Assembly: GCF_000384315.1 (NCBI RefSeq)
Contig: NZ_ARVW01000001.1
Location: 9,047,010 to 9,111,009 of the forward strand
Length of the DNA: 64,000 bases
Direction of reading: 5' to 3'
Source of the DNA: Amycolatopsis nigrescens CSC17Ta-90
GTDB taxonomy: Bacteria; Actinomycetota; Actinomycetes; Mycobacteriales; Pseudonocardiaceae
Below are positions 8,795-17,022 of this stretch, one piece after another. The stretch's first letter is position 1; each line of letters begins with the position of its first letter. A program made the position numbers and the translations under genes. Below the pieces are notes generated by a model. It searched no databases. It was not told where the DNA came from and saw only the letters and a list, made by a program, of their open reading frames with translations.

Positions 8795-9568
8795 GTGGGA
8801 GTCACCTTGCTGAGCACCGCGGCGGTGACCGTCGTGGCGGTGCTGGTGACCTTCGCGATCGCCAGGTGGCGTGGGCGTTACGACACCATCGACACCTTCT
8901 GGGGCCTGGGTTTCGCGTTGGTCTCGCTGGTCGCCTTCGAGCTGCCGGGCGGCGGCTCGGTGGCGCTGCGGATCGTGGTCACCGCGCTGACCGTGCTGTG
9001 GGGTGTCCGACTCGCCGTCCACCTGCAGCTGCGCAACCGCAGGCTGCCGGAGGACCCGCGCTACGCGGAAATGGTGCGGCGGGCAGGTTCCCGGCCAGGA
9101 CGGCGGATCTTCGTGCGGGTGTACCTGGTGCAGGCCGTGGTGCTGTGGTTCGTCTCGTTGCCGGTGCAGCTCGCCCAGTACGGCACCGGTTTCGGGGTCG
9201 CGGCCTGGTTCGGGGTGGCGCTCTGGGCGATCGGGTTCACCTTCGAGGCGATCGGCGACGAGCAGCTGCGCCGGTTCAAGGCCGATCCGGAGAACCGGGG
9301 GAAGGTGCTGCGGCACGGCCTGTGGCGGTACACCCGGCACCCGAACTACTTCGGCGACGCCTGCGTCTGGTGGGGCCTCTACCTGCTGGCCTGTTCGACC
9401 CCGCTGGGCGCGGCCACCGTGCTCTCCGCCGCCGCGATGACCTTCCTGCTGGCCAAGGGCACCGGGAAACCCTTGCTGGAAAAGGGAATGGAGAAGACCA
9501 GGCCCGGCTACCGCGACTACGTCGAACGCACCAGCGGCTTCTTCCCGTTGCCGCCGCGCAAGGTCTAG
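8786..9568 (+). CDS. DUF1295 membrane protein (steroid 5-alpha-reductase-like fold)
   Basis: A 260-residue integral membrane protein with about six hydrophobic segments (starting TLLSTAAVTVVAVLVTFAIA). Its C-terminal motif HGLWRYTRHPNYFGDACVWWG and the ending YRDYVERTSGFFPLPPR are typical of DUF1295 and isoprenylcysteine-methyltransferase-like proteins. It belongs to the same SigK-linked lipid locus (Rv0446c-like). The reaction is unknown. GTG at 8786 is the start that fits the family. Its stop shares the palindrome CTAG with the stop of the convergent TetR gene. Confidence 0.87.
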   Translation: MSGVGVTLLSTAAVTVVAVLVTFAIARWRGRYDTIDTFWGLGFALVSLVAFELPGGGSVALRIVVTALTVLWGVRLAVHLQLRNRRLPEDPRYAEMVRRAGSRPGRRIFVRVYLVQAVVLWFVSLPVQLAQYGTGFGVAAWFGVALWAIGFTFEAIGDEQLRRFKADPENRGKVLRHGLWRYTRHPNYFGDACVWWGLYLLACSTPLGAATVLSAAAMTFLLAKGTGKPLLEKGMEKTRPGYRDYVERTSGFFPLPPRKV

Positions 9569-10137
9569 TTGTCGCTAAAGAAGATCGCGAAGAACTCCTC
9601 CACCGCACTGTCCACTTCTTCGCGCTCGCCGGTGGCCAGCAGGTCGAGCAGGGCGCCGCGGGCGAACGCCACCGCCATCCGCGCGCGGGCGCGGCGGACC
9701 GGGTCCTCCGGTGGCCTGCCCGGGGCGGCCAGCTCGGCCAGGTCGGCGAGCCAGGGTTCCACGGTCCCGCCGAGCGGCGAGGCCGCACCGGCCCGGCCGC
9801 CGAGGCTTTGGCCGTGCAGCTCGAAGAACAGCCGCGCGTAGGGCGCCAGCGCGGGATCGCTGAGCCGCCGCCAGAACGCGCGGGCGACCGCGTCCGGCGG
9901 CTTCCCGCCCGTCCGCAGGCCGGCCAGCGCTGCCCGCTGCCGGTCCTCCACCTCGCGGACCACCTCGCCCAGCAACCCTTCCCTGGTGCCGAAATGGTAG
10001 ATCAGCATCCGGTGGCTGGTCCCGGCGCCGGCAGCGATCTGGCGCAGGCTGCGGTCGCCGACCCCCTCGGCGGCCAGATGATCGAGCACGCGGTTCAGCA
10101 GCGCACCCTTCGCGTCCGGTACCGCCTCCGCAACCAT
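9565..10137 (-). CDS. TetR family transcriptional regulator
   Basis: A 190-residue regulator. The N-terminal helix-turn-helix is seen in LLNRVLDHLAAEGVGDRSLRQIAAGAGTSHRMLIYHF-type text (residues about 10-50), and the rest is an all-helical ligand domain. The ATG at 10137 lies inside an 18-base palindrome that is probably its own operator. It is divergent from the SRPBCC gene 48 bases away, which it very likely controls. The frame could extend further upstream, but that would read through the intergenic palindrome and the SRPBCC gene. Confidence 0.88.
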   Translation of the reverse strand: MVAEAVPDAKGALLNRVLDHLAAEGVGDRSLRQIAAGAGTSHRMLIYHFGTREGLLGEVVREVEDRQRAALAGLRTGGKPPDAVARAFWRRLSDPALAPYARLFFELHGQSLGGRAGAASPLGGTVEPWLADLAELAAPGRPPEDPVRRARARMAVAFARGALLDLLATGEREEVDSAVEEFFAIFFSDN

Positions 10138-10153
10138 GTACCGAATGGTACAT
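10136..10153. promoter_or_regulatory. Perfect inverted repeat, probable TetR operator
   Basis: ATGTACC-GAAT-GGTACAT is a perfect 7+4+7 palindrome. It covers the TetR start codon and lies 33 bases before the SRPBCC start, between divergent genes. The size and position are typical of a TetR-family operator that represses both genes. Confidence 0.72.
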
Positions 10154-10185
10154 TCGACGCAGCGGACGAGAAGCGGGAGGTGGCC

Positions 10186-10611
10186 ATGCGGCACGAAGTC
10201 TCGGTGACGATCGATGCGCCGGCCGAGCTGGTCTGGCGCACGCTCGAAGCGGTGGAGCAGTGGCCGGAGTGGACGCCGACGATGAGTTCGGTGCGCCGCA
10301 AGGACGAAGGCGAGTTCCGAGTCGGCAGCGAGGTCGAGGTCAAGCAGCCGCGACTGACCCCCGCGGTGTGGACGGTGACCGAGCTCGAACCCGGCAGGTC
10401 CTTCAACTGGCGCACCAAGGGCGCCGGCTTCCGCAGCACTGCCGAGCACCAGGTGATGACCGGCGAAAGCGGTGCGGTGACGGTGAAGCTGGCCTTCGAG
10501 ATCTCCGGCCCGCTGTCCTGGCCGATCGCCAAGTTCGCCGGCGGGCTCGTCCGAAAGTACGTGGACACCGAGGCGGAGTCGCTCAAGCGCTGGTGCGAGG
10601 AGCACGCCTGA
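10186..10611 (+). CDS. SRPBCC family protein (START/Bet v1-like)
   Basis: A 141-residue SRPBCC-fold protein: the N-terminus HEVSVTIDAPAELVWRTLEAVEQWPEW is the family's classic opening, and the fold ends with a long C-terminal helix (FAGGLVRKYVDTEAESLKRW). Such proteins bind hydrophobic ligands or act as polyketide cyclases or aromatases; the ligand here cannot be told. A GGGAGG ribosome site lies 6 bases before the ATG. Probably regulated by the divergent TetR protein. Confidence 0.85.
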   Translation: MRHEVSVTIDAPAELVWRTLEAVEQWPEWTPTMSSVRRKDEGEFRVGSEVEVKQPRLTPAVWTVTELEPGRSFNWRTKGAGFRSTAEHQVMTGESGAVTVKLAFEISGPLSWPIAKFAGGLVRKYVDTEAESLKRWCEEHA

Positions 10612-10617
10612 TCGCCG

Positions 10618-11112
10618 CTACTCGCCGGTGCGGCCGTCGATCAGCTCGCGCAGCAGGTCCAGATGGCCGGCATGCCTGCCGGTCTCCTCGATCAGGTGGA
10701 TCAGCACGTATCGCAGGTTGACCTTCCGCCCGTCGCGGAACGGCACCTCGTCCGCCAGGTCGAGCTTCGCGGCGATCTCCCTGCTGAGCCGGCATTGCCG
10801 CTCGTACTCGGCACGCAGCCGGACGAGCGGGATGTCCATGGCGCGGCGGAACTCCGCGTCCCCGTCTTCGGTCAGCGCCGCCGCCCACGGGTCGGGCCGT
10901 CCGTCGAGTACCACGGCGAACCAGTAGGACTCCACGTAGCACAGGTGCCCGAGCAGGCCGGCGATCGTGGTCAGCTCGCTGGGCACCAGCCTCCGCCGCG
11001 CCTGTTCGTCGGTGAGCCCGTCGCTCTTCCGGAGCACCGCGTCGCGCAGGAGGTTCAGGAAGCCGTTCAGCTGCGCGCGTTCGTCGCCGGTGAGGTCGGG
11101 TTCGGTGATCAT
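10618..11112 (-). CDS. DinB/DUF664 family protein
   Basis: A 164-residue four-helix DinB-like protein. The family histidines are seen in TTIAGLLGHLCYVESYWF and LRYVLIHLIEETGRHAGHLDLLRELIDG. These metal-binding proteins are thiol-dependent S-transferases or of unknown role (not the DinB polymerase). It is divergent from the OhrR-like gene. The substrate is unknown. Confidence 0.85.
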   Translation of the reverse strand: MITEPDLTGDERAQLNGFLNLLRDAVLRKSDGLTDEQARRRLVPSELTTIAGLLGHLCYVESYWFAVVLDGRPDPWAAALTEDGDAEFRRAMDIPLVRLRAEYERQCRLSREIAAKLDLADEVPFRDGRKVNLRYVLIHLIEETGRHAGHLDLLRELIDGRTGE

Positions 11113-11142
11113 GACCGTCAGTCTGCCCGAGAGCCAATTACA

Positions 11143-11171
11143 TTGCGCACGATGAAATCGAGGGCTATGTT
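11143..11171 (+). promoter_or_regulatory. Promoter of the ohrR-osmC pair
   Basis: TTGCGC at 11143-11148 and TATGTT at 11166-11171 are 17 bases apart. The -10 box ends 6 bases before the ATG of the MarR gene, so the transcript is probably leaderless. There is no room for a ribosome site. Confidence 0.55.
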
Positions 11172-11177
11172 GTTCTC

Positions 11178-11660
11178 ATGTCGTCCTCCGGTTCGGCGCG
11201 AGACCGCGAACTCCTGCTCGAGGAGCAGGCGTGCTTCGCGCTCTACGCCGCGTCGCGGGCCGTCACCGACGTGTACCGCCCGTTGCTCAGCGAGCTCGGC
11301 CTGACCTATCCGCAGTACCTGGTGCTCCTGGTGCTGTGGGAACGGGACTCCCGGCCGGTCAAGGAGATCGCCACCGCGCTGCAACTGGACTACGGCACCG
11401 TGTCCCCGCTGCTGAAACGGCTCGAAGCGAACGGGCTGGTGGCCCGCCGCCGGCTCGCCGACGACGAGCGCAGCGTCACCATCAGCCTCACCGCGCAGGG
11501 CGCCGCCCTGCGCGAGCGCGCCACCGGGATCCCTTCGGTGATCGGCTGCGCCACCGGGCTTGGCGACGAAGAGCGGCGGGAGCTCATCCAGACCCTGCGG
11601 AGGCTGACCGGTTCGGCCCTCGCAGCGACACCGAACAACACGGCAGCACCGAGCAACTAG
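11178..11660 (+). CDS. ohrR: MarR family regulator, OhrR-like
   Basis: A 160-residue MarR/OhrR protein with an N-terminal cysteine in LLEEQACFALYAASRAV (the redox-sensing position of OhrR) and a winged helix (LQLDYGTVSPLLKRLEANGLV). OhrR proteins repress organic-peroxide genes until their cysteine is oxidised. An OsmC/Ohr-type peroxidase gene follows after 10 bases, supporting this reading. The C-terminal 25 residues are low in complexity. Confidence 0.88.
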   Translation: MSSSGSARDRELLLEEQACFALYAASRAVTDVYRPLLSELGLTYPQYLVLLVLWERDSRPVKEIATALQLDYGTVSPLLKRLEANGLVARRRLADDERSVTISLTAQGAALRERATGIPSVIGCATGLGDEERRELIQTLRRLTGSALAATPNNTAAPSN

Positions 11661-11670
11661 GAGGCAACAA

Positions 11671-12105
11671 ATGCCCAGCCGCGACGCCACCACTCACTGG
11701 GAAGGCGATCTGCAGTCCGGCACCGGCCAGGTCACGCTGGATTCGTCCAACGCCGGCCAGTTCGCGGTGTCCTTCCCCACCCGCGCGGGCAACCCGGACG
11801 GTCAGACCAGCCCGGAGGAGCTGATCGCCGCCGCGCACTCGTCCTGCCTGGCGATGAACCTCTCCGGTGTGCTCGCCTCCCAGGAGCTGGTCGCCGAGTC
11901 GATCGACGTCAGCGCCGAGGTCACCCTCGGGCCGGAGGACGGCGGCGGGTTCAAGATCAGCGGCATCGCGATCACCCTGCGCGCCAAGGTCGACGGGGTG
12001 GACGCGGACAAGTTCGCCGAACTGGCCGCCACCGCGGAGAAGACCTGCCCGGTCAGCAAGGCGCTGTCCGGCACCACCATCACCCTGGACGCCGCCCTCT
12101 CCTGA
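11671..12105 (+). CDS. OsmC/Ohr family peroxiredoxin
   Basis: A 144-residue OsmC-fold thiol peroxidase. Both catalytic cysteines are visible, in AAAHSSCLAMNL and KTCPVSKAL. It reduces organic hydroperoxides in the cytoplasm. The spacing and text look more like OsmC than classical Ohr. An AGGAGG ribosome site precedes the ATG. It is co-transcribed with the OhrR-like regulator and followed by a strong palindrome. Confidence 0.92.
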   Translation: MPSRDATTHWEGDLQSGTGQVTLDSSNAGQFAVSFPTRAGNPDGQTSPEELIAAAHSSCLAMNLSGVLASQELVAESIDVSAEVTLGPEDGGGFKISGIAITLRAKVDGVDADKFAELAATAEKTCPVSKALSGTTITLDAALS

Positions 12106-12112
12106 CCCGCAG

Positions 12113-12158
12113 GTCGTGAGTGAAAAGTGTTGCTCCGGCAACACTTTTCACTCACGAC
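12113..12158. terminator. Dispersed palindrome family A, copy 1 (bidirectional terminator)
   Basis: A perfect inverted repeat with 21-base arms starting GTCGTGAGTGAAAAGTGTTG and a 4-base loop. It lies exactly between the convergent stops of osmC and ftsQ. Near-identical copies occur at 54739-54784 and, cut in half, at 63490-63515. Confidence 0.8.
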
Positions 12159-12171
12159 CCGGCCCGGCGGC

Positions 12172-13002
12172 TCAGGAGACGGTGGGGAGTTCGGGGCTGG
12201 AGACGTCGTAGGTCTTGCCGTCCCTGGTCAACAGGGCGGCCAGCACCTTGGCCTTGCGGTCCACCTGTGCGGCGTTGCCCCAGCGCACCAGCTTCCCGTT
12301 GGAAAGGTTCAGCTCCACGCTGCCCGGCGTGGCCGCACCGGCGGCGGCGACCTGGCCGCGTAGCTGCGGCGGGATCGTGGCCAGCACCGCGGTCACCGCC
12401 CTGGTGCTCGGGTCGTCGGTGGCCACCTTGGTCAGCTTGAGCTGCGGCAGCCCACCCGGGTTCTCCTTGACCGTCTTGAAGTCGACCCCTTCACCATCCA
12501 CCAGGTGGATTCCGTCGCCGAGCTCGTAGAACCCGATCGCGGTGCGCTCGGTGACGGTGATCTCGAGCGTCGACGGCCAGGACCGGGAGACGTCCGCGGT
12601 GGCGATACCGGGCATCGCCACCACCCTGTTCCGGATCTGGTCGGTGTCCAGCCGGAGCATCGCGCGGCGGTCCGGCACCGCGGCGGCGGTGCGGATGTCC
12701 TCGACCGGCACGCCCTTCGCGCCCAGCACCTCGACCTGGCGCACTCCGAGCAGCGAGGTGAAGAAAAGCAGGTAGCCCACACCCGCCACGGTGAGCACGG
12801 TGAGCACCGCGATCCACCGCCGCCGCATCGCCTTCCGCCGGGTCGGCCGGGTGCCGGTGCGCTGCCGGGCGGCGGCGGGACGGCGGCCGCGGTTGCTGGC
12901 CGGGCCACGCCGGGCAGGGCGGCGTGCGGACTCGTCCCGGTCGCGCCGCTGCCGGGCCCCGCGAGTCTGCGTCGTCTGCCTGGTCTGCCTGGTCACGGCC
13001 AT
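12172..13002 (-). CDS. ftsQ: Cell division protein FtsQ
   Basis: A 276-residue bitopic protein: a long Arg/Thr-rich cytoplasmic tail, one helix (WIAVLTVLTVAGVGYLLFF, about residues 60-80), then a POTRA domain (VRQVEVLGAKGVPVEDIRTAA) and the FtsQ beta domain. It connects early and late divisome proteins through FtsL and FtsB-like partners. It lies 2 bases after murC. In most relatives ftsZ follows; here transcription meets a palindrome and the convergent osmC gene instead. Confidence 0.93.
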   Translation of the reverse strand: MAVTRQTRQTTQTRGARQRRDRDESARRPARRGPASNRGRRPAAARQRTGTRPTRRKAMRRRWIAVLTVLTVAGVGYLLFFTSLLGVRQVEVLGAKGVPVEDIRTAAAVPDRRAMLRLDTDQIRNRVVAMPGIATADVSRSWPSTLEITVTERTAIGFYELGDGIHLVDGEGVDFKTVKENPGGLPQLKLTKVATDDPSTRAVTAVLATIPPQLRGQVAAAGAATPGSVELNLSNGKLVRWGNAAQVDRKAKVLAALLTRDGKTYDVSSPELPTVS

Positions 13003-13004
13003 GC

Positions 13005-14426
13005 TCAGTCCGTTCCGCTGCGGCGATCCAGTTCGGCCAGCACGTCCGGGCCCAGCTGGGTGACGTCGCCCGCGCCCATGGTGACCAGCAGGTCGCCCGG
13101 TTCGGCCAGCTCGCAGGCCAGGGTCACGACCCGGTCGAACGCCGGTTCGTAGTGCACGGTGGCGCCGGAGATCCGCTCGGCGATCAGCGCGCCGGTCACC
13201 CCGGGCTCCGGTTCCTCGCGGGCGCCGTAGACGTTCAGCACGACCACCTCGTCGGCCAGGCTCAGCGCCTCGGCGAACTCGGTGGCGAACAGTTTGGTGC
13301 GCGAGTACAGGTGCGGCTGGAAGATCACCACGACCCGGCCGTCCCCCGCGGCGTGCCGCACCGCGTGCAGCTGCGCGGCCACCTCGGTCGGGTGGTGCGC
13401 GTAGTCGTCGTACACCCGCACGCCGGCGGCGCGGCCCTTGAACTCGAACCGCCGGCGCACCCCGCCGAACGCGGCCAGTCCGTCGGCCAGCCCGTCGAGC
13501 GGTGCGCCGAGCTCCGTCCCGGCCAGCAGCGCGGCCACCGCGTTCGCCGCCATGTGCTCGCCCGGCACCGCGACCTTGAGGTCGATCTCCTTGCCGGACA
13601 ACGAGATCCGCACCACCCCGCCGTCGCCGGACGGGGTGTAGGACAGGATCTTCGCGTCGTCGTGGCCGGTCACCGAGTGGCCGTAGCGGCGCACCCGCAC
13701 CCCGTCAGCTTCCGCCCGCGCAGCCAGTTCCGCGGCCGGGGCGTCGTCCGCGCAGACGATCAGCACCCCGTCCGGCCGGATGCGCTTGGCGAACTCGGTG
13801 AACACCGCGACGTAGGCCTCCGCGGTGCCGTGGTGGTCCAGGTGGTCCGGCTCGACGTTCGTCACCACCGCCACCGACGGCGAGTAGATGAGGAACGAGC
13901 CGTCGCTCTCGTCGGCTTCGGCGACGAAGATGCCGCCTTCACCGTGGTGCGCGTTGGCGCCGGACTCGTTGAGGTCGCCGCCGATCGCGAAGGACGGGTC
14001 GAGCCGGCAGTGCTGCAGTGCGACGGTGAGCATCGACGTGGTGGAGGTCTTGCCGTGGGTGCCGGCGATGCAGGCCACCCGGTGCCCCTCCATCAGCCCG
14101 GCCAGCGCCTCGGCCCGGTGCAGCACCGGGATACCGCGCTCGCGGGCGGCCGCCAGCTCCGGGTTGTCGCCCTTGATCGCGGTGGACACCACCACCGCGG
14201 ACGGCGCGCCCCCGGCGGAGTCCAGGTTCTCCGCGCGCTGCCCGATCTCGATCCTGGCGCCCTGCGCGCGCAGGGTGAGGAAGGCCCTGGAGTCCTTGGC
14301 GTCCGAGCCGGACACCTGGGCGCCCCTGGCCAGCAGGATGCGCGCGATACCGCTCATCCCAGCGCCGCCGATGCCGATCAGGTGCGCCCGCGTCAGCAGC
14401 TCGGGAAGTTCCAGCTCGCTGCTCAT
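13005..14426 (-). CDS. murC: UDP-N-acetylmuramate--L-alanine ligase MurC
   Basis: 473 residues. The UDP-binding loop is [16 protein letters not shown] at about 16-31, the Mur ligase ATP loop [14 protein letters not shown] near 120, and the C-terminal domain includes [16 protein letters not shown]. It adds the first stem-peptide amino acid, L-Ala, to UDP-MurNAc in the cytoplasm. The ATG at 14426 overlaps the murG stop (ATGA). Confidence 0.97.
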   Translation of the reverse strand: MSSELELPELLTRAHLIGIGGAGMSGIARILLARGAQVSGSDAKDSRAFLTLRAQGARIEIGQRAENLDSAGGAPSAVVVSTAIKGDNPELAAARERGIPVLHRAEALAGLMEGHRVACIAGTHGKTSTTSMLTVALQHCRLDPSFAIGGDLNESGANAHHGEGGIFVAEADESDGSFLIYSPSVAVVTNVEPDHLDHHGTAEAYVAVFTEFAKRIRPDGVLIVCADDAPAAELAARAEADGVRVRRYGHSVTGHDDAKILSYTPSGDGGVVRISLSGKEIDLKVAVPGEHMAANAVAALLAGTELGAPLDGLADGLAAFGGVRRRFEFKGRAAGVRVYDDYAHHPTEVAAQLHAVRHAAGDGRVVVIFQPHLYSRTKLFATEFAEALSLADEVVVLNVYGAREEPEPGVTGALIAERISGATVHYEPAFDRVVTLACELAEPGDLLVTMGAGDVTQLGPDVLAELDRRSGTD

Positions 14427-15547
14427 TTTCCGGCCGCCTCCAGCACCATCTTCGCCAGTACCTCGTCCGCCTCGCGGTGGCCGAGGCCGACCGCGGCCTC
14501 GCTCATCCTCTGCACCCGGTCCGCGTCGCGGACCAGCGGCACGACCAGCTCGGCCACCTTCGCCGGGTTCAGCTCGGCGTCGTCCACCATCAGCGCCGCA
14601 CCGGCGTCCACCGCGGGCCTGGCGTTGACCGCCTGCTCGCCGTTGCCGTGCGGTAGCGGGACGAAGATGGCGGGCAGGCCGACCGCGGACACCTCGGCCG
14701 CGGTCATCGCGCCGGACCGGCACAGCACCACGTCGGCGGCCGCGTAGGCCAGGTCCATCCGCTCCAGGTACGGCACCGGCAGATAGCCCGGCCGGCCGGG
14801 GAAGTCCTGCACCACCAAGGTGTTCTTCGGGCCGTGCGCGTGCAGCACGCCGATCCCCGCGTCGGCGAAGTCCTTGGCCGCCCCGGAAAGCGCTGAGTTG
14901 ATCGACAGCGCTCCCTGCGAGCCGCCGAACACCAGCAGCGTCGGCGCGTCCGGGTCGAGGCCGAAATGCGCCCTTGCCTCGGCCCGCAGCGCGGCCCGGT
15001 CCAGGGTGGTGATCGACCGCCGCAGCGGGATGCCGACCACCTCGGCGCCCGGCAGCGGGGTGCCGGGCACGGCGACCCCGACCCGCTTGGCGAACCTCGC
15101 GCCGACCTTGTTCGCCAGCCCCGGGGTCTTGTTCGCCTCGTGCACCACGATCGGCACCCGGCCGCGGGCGGCCAGGTACGCGGGCAGCGCGACATAACCG
15201 CCGAAGCCGACGACCACGTCCGCGTGCACCCGGTCGAGCACCGCGCGGGTGCGCTTGACCGAGTCGCGGACCTTCAGCGGCAACCGCAGCAGCTCTGCGG
15301 TGGGCTTGCGGGGCATCGGCACCGGTGGGATCAGCTCCAGGCTGTAACCGCGGGCGGGCACCAGCTTGTTCTCCAGCCCGCGCGCGGTGCCCAGCGCGAT
15401 CACCGAGGCGTCCGGCCGCAGCCGCAGCACCGCGTCCGCCAGTGCCAGCGCGGGCTCGATGTGTCCGGCGGTGCCACCACCCGCGACCACCACGGTCGGC
15501 CCGGTCGTCGCCGCCGCTCGTTCGGATCCCGTAACGGGCTCGCTCAC
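14423..15547 (-). CDS. murG: Undecaprenyl-PP-MurNAc-pentapeptide GlcNAc transferase MurG
   Basis: 374 residues of a GT-B glycosyltransferase. The N-terminal glycine loop is [22 protein letters not shown], and the donor-binding region holds [21 protein letters not shown] text and [26 protein letters not shown]. It makes lipid II from lipid I at the inner membrane face. GTG at 15547 overlaps the ftsW stop (GTGA) and is preferred to the TTG at 15550. Confidence 0.97.
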   Translation of the reverse strand: MSEPVTGSERAAATTGPTVVVAGGGTAGHIEPALALADAVLRLRPDASVIALGTARGLENKLVPARGYSLELIPPVPMPRKPTAELLRLPLKVRDSVKRTRAVLDRVHADVVVGFGGYVALPAYLAARGRVPIVVHEANKTPGLANKVGARFAKRVGVAVPGTPLPGAEVVGIPLRRSITTLDRAALRAEARAHFGLDPDAPTLLVFGGSQGALSINSALSGAAKDFADAGIGVLHAHGPKNTLVVQDFPGRPGYLPVPYLERMDLAYAAADVVLCRSGAMTAAEVSAVGLPAIFVPLPHGNGEQAVNARPAVDAGAALMVDDAELNPAKVAELVVPLVRDADRVQRMSEAAVGLGHREADEVLAKMVLEAAGK

Positions 15548-17022
15548 CAATTCCCTCTCCGTGTCGAACTTCCTCGTGTCCCCGAGCCGCGCGAAGCCGA
15601 ACGCCTGCCGTGGTCGGGTGCCGCCCGGCGGCGGTCCGCTGCCTGCGCCGGCCGGGCGCTGCGAGCCGCCGGCCTGGTGGCCTTCGGGGTCGTCGCGCGT
15701 CCGGCACCACCACCGCGCCGCTTCGAAGGCGGGCGATACGGGTCGGGTGCCGGCAGCCGCATCAGACGGCCGAACTTACCCGGTCCCTGCGTGCGCAGTG
15801 CGGCCACCGCCTCCGGTTCGTGCCGCGCGCAGTTGGCCAGGATGCCGAACAACATCATGGTGACCAGCAGCGACGTGCCGCCGTACGAGATCAGCGGCAG
15901 GGTCACCCCGGTGACCGGCAGGATGCCGACCACGTAGCCGATGTTGATGGCCGCCTGGGCAACCATCCAGACGGTGAGCGTGCCGGCCACGATCCGGATC
16001 CACGGGTCCAGGTTGCGGGTCGCGATCCGCAACCCGACCACGGCGAGCAGGCCGAACAGGCCGATCACCGCGGCACAGCCGAGGAACCCGAGCTCCTCGC
16101 CGATCAGCGCGAAGATGAAGTCGTGCTGGACGTTCGGCAGGTACTTCCACTTGGACTGGCCCTGGCCGAGGCCCTTGCCAAGGAAACCACCGTCGGCCAG
16201 CGCGTACAGCGCTTGGTTGGCCTGCAGGCCCTTGCCGAGCGGGTCGCTCTCCGGGTCGAGGAAGGACATCACCCGGTCCAGCCGGTAGCCCGCGGTCAGC
16301 GCGAGCACCACCGCACCGGCGACCGCCCCGCCGAGGATCACCGCGAACAGCCGCTTCGGCGCGCCGGCGAACCACAGCAGCGAGATCAGCACCACGCCGA
16401 GGGTCACCGTGCCACCGAGGTCGGGCTGGGCCATCACCAGCGCGAACATCAGCAGCGCCGCCGGCACCACCGGCACCAGCAGATGCCGCCACTGGTGCAG
16501 CAGGTTGTACTTGGTCACCAGGATGTGCGCGCCCCACAGCGCCAGCGCCACCTTGGCCAGCTCCACCGGCTGCAGCGAAAGCGGGCCGAGCACGAACCAG
16601 CCCTTGGAGCCGTTGACGCTGGTGCCCAGCGGGCTCAGCACCAGCGCGAGCAGGCCGAGGCCGACCACCATCGCGGTGGAGGACAGCTGGCGGATCCGCT
16701 GCAGCGGCAGCCGCAGCGAGATCCAGAAGACCACCGCGCCGAGGCCGACGAACATCAGGTGCTTCTTGAACTGCGAGTAGACGGAGGACCCGTTCGCGTT
16801 GAACGAGGACACCGAGGACGCGGACAGCACCATCACCACGCCGATCACGGTGAGCATCCCGCAGATCGCCAGCACCAGGTGGAACGAGGCCAGCGGCCGG
16901 GACAGCCAGGCGGTCAGCGCGGTGCGGACCGCCGTCAGGCCGCGTTCGGGACGTCCCCGCTTCCGGCCCCGGGTACGTGCACGCGGGCGCTCGCTCTTGT
17001 TCCGCTCCTCAACCACCGTCAC
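15544..17022 (-). CDS. ftsW: SEDS peptidoglycan glycosyltransferase FtsW
   Basis: About 492 residues. A basic N-terminal tail is followed by ten hydrophobic segments and SEDS signatures, including [15 protein letters not shown], and [20 protein letters not shown] containing the conserved ending of the extracytoplasmic loop; the later text [28 protein letters not shown] is also classic. A long basic C-terminal tail from about 430 is typical of actinomycetes. With PbpB it polymerises septal glycan. The GTG at 17022 overlaps the end of murD by 14 bases. A longer frame into murD is rejected. Confidence 0.95.
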   Translation of the reverse strand: MTVVEERNKSERPRARTRGRKRGRPERGLTAVRTALTAWLSRPLASFHLVLAICGMLTVIGVVMVLSASSVSSFNANGSSVYSQFKKHLMFVGLGAVVFWISLRLPLQRIRQLSSTAMVVGLGLLALVLSPLGTSVNGSKGWFVLGPLSLQPVELAKVALALWGAHILVTKYNLLHQWRHLLVPVVPAALLMFALVMAQPDLGGTVTLGVVLISLLWFAGAPKRLFAVILGGAVAGAVVLALTAGYRLDRVMSFLDPESDPLGKGLQANQALYALADGGFLGKGLGQGQSKWKYLPNVQHDFIFALIGEELGFLGCAAVIGLFGLLAVVGLRIATRNLDPWIRIVAGTLTVWMVAQAAINIGYVVGILPVTGVTLPLISYGGTSLLVTMMLFGILANCARHEPEAVAALRTQGPGKFGRLMRLPAPDPYRPPSKRRGGGAGRATTPKATRPAARSARPAQAADRRRAAPDHGRRSASRGSGTRGSSTRRGNW

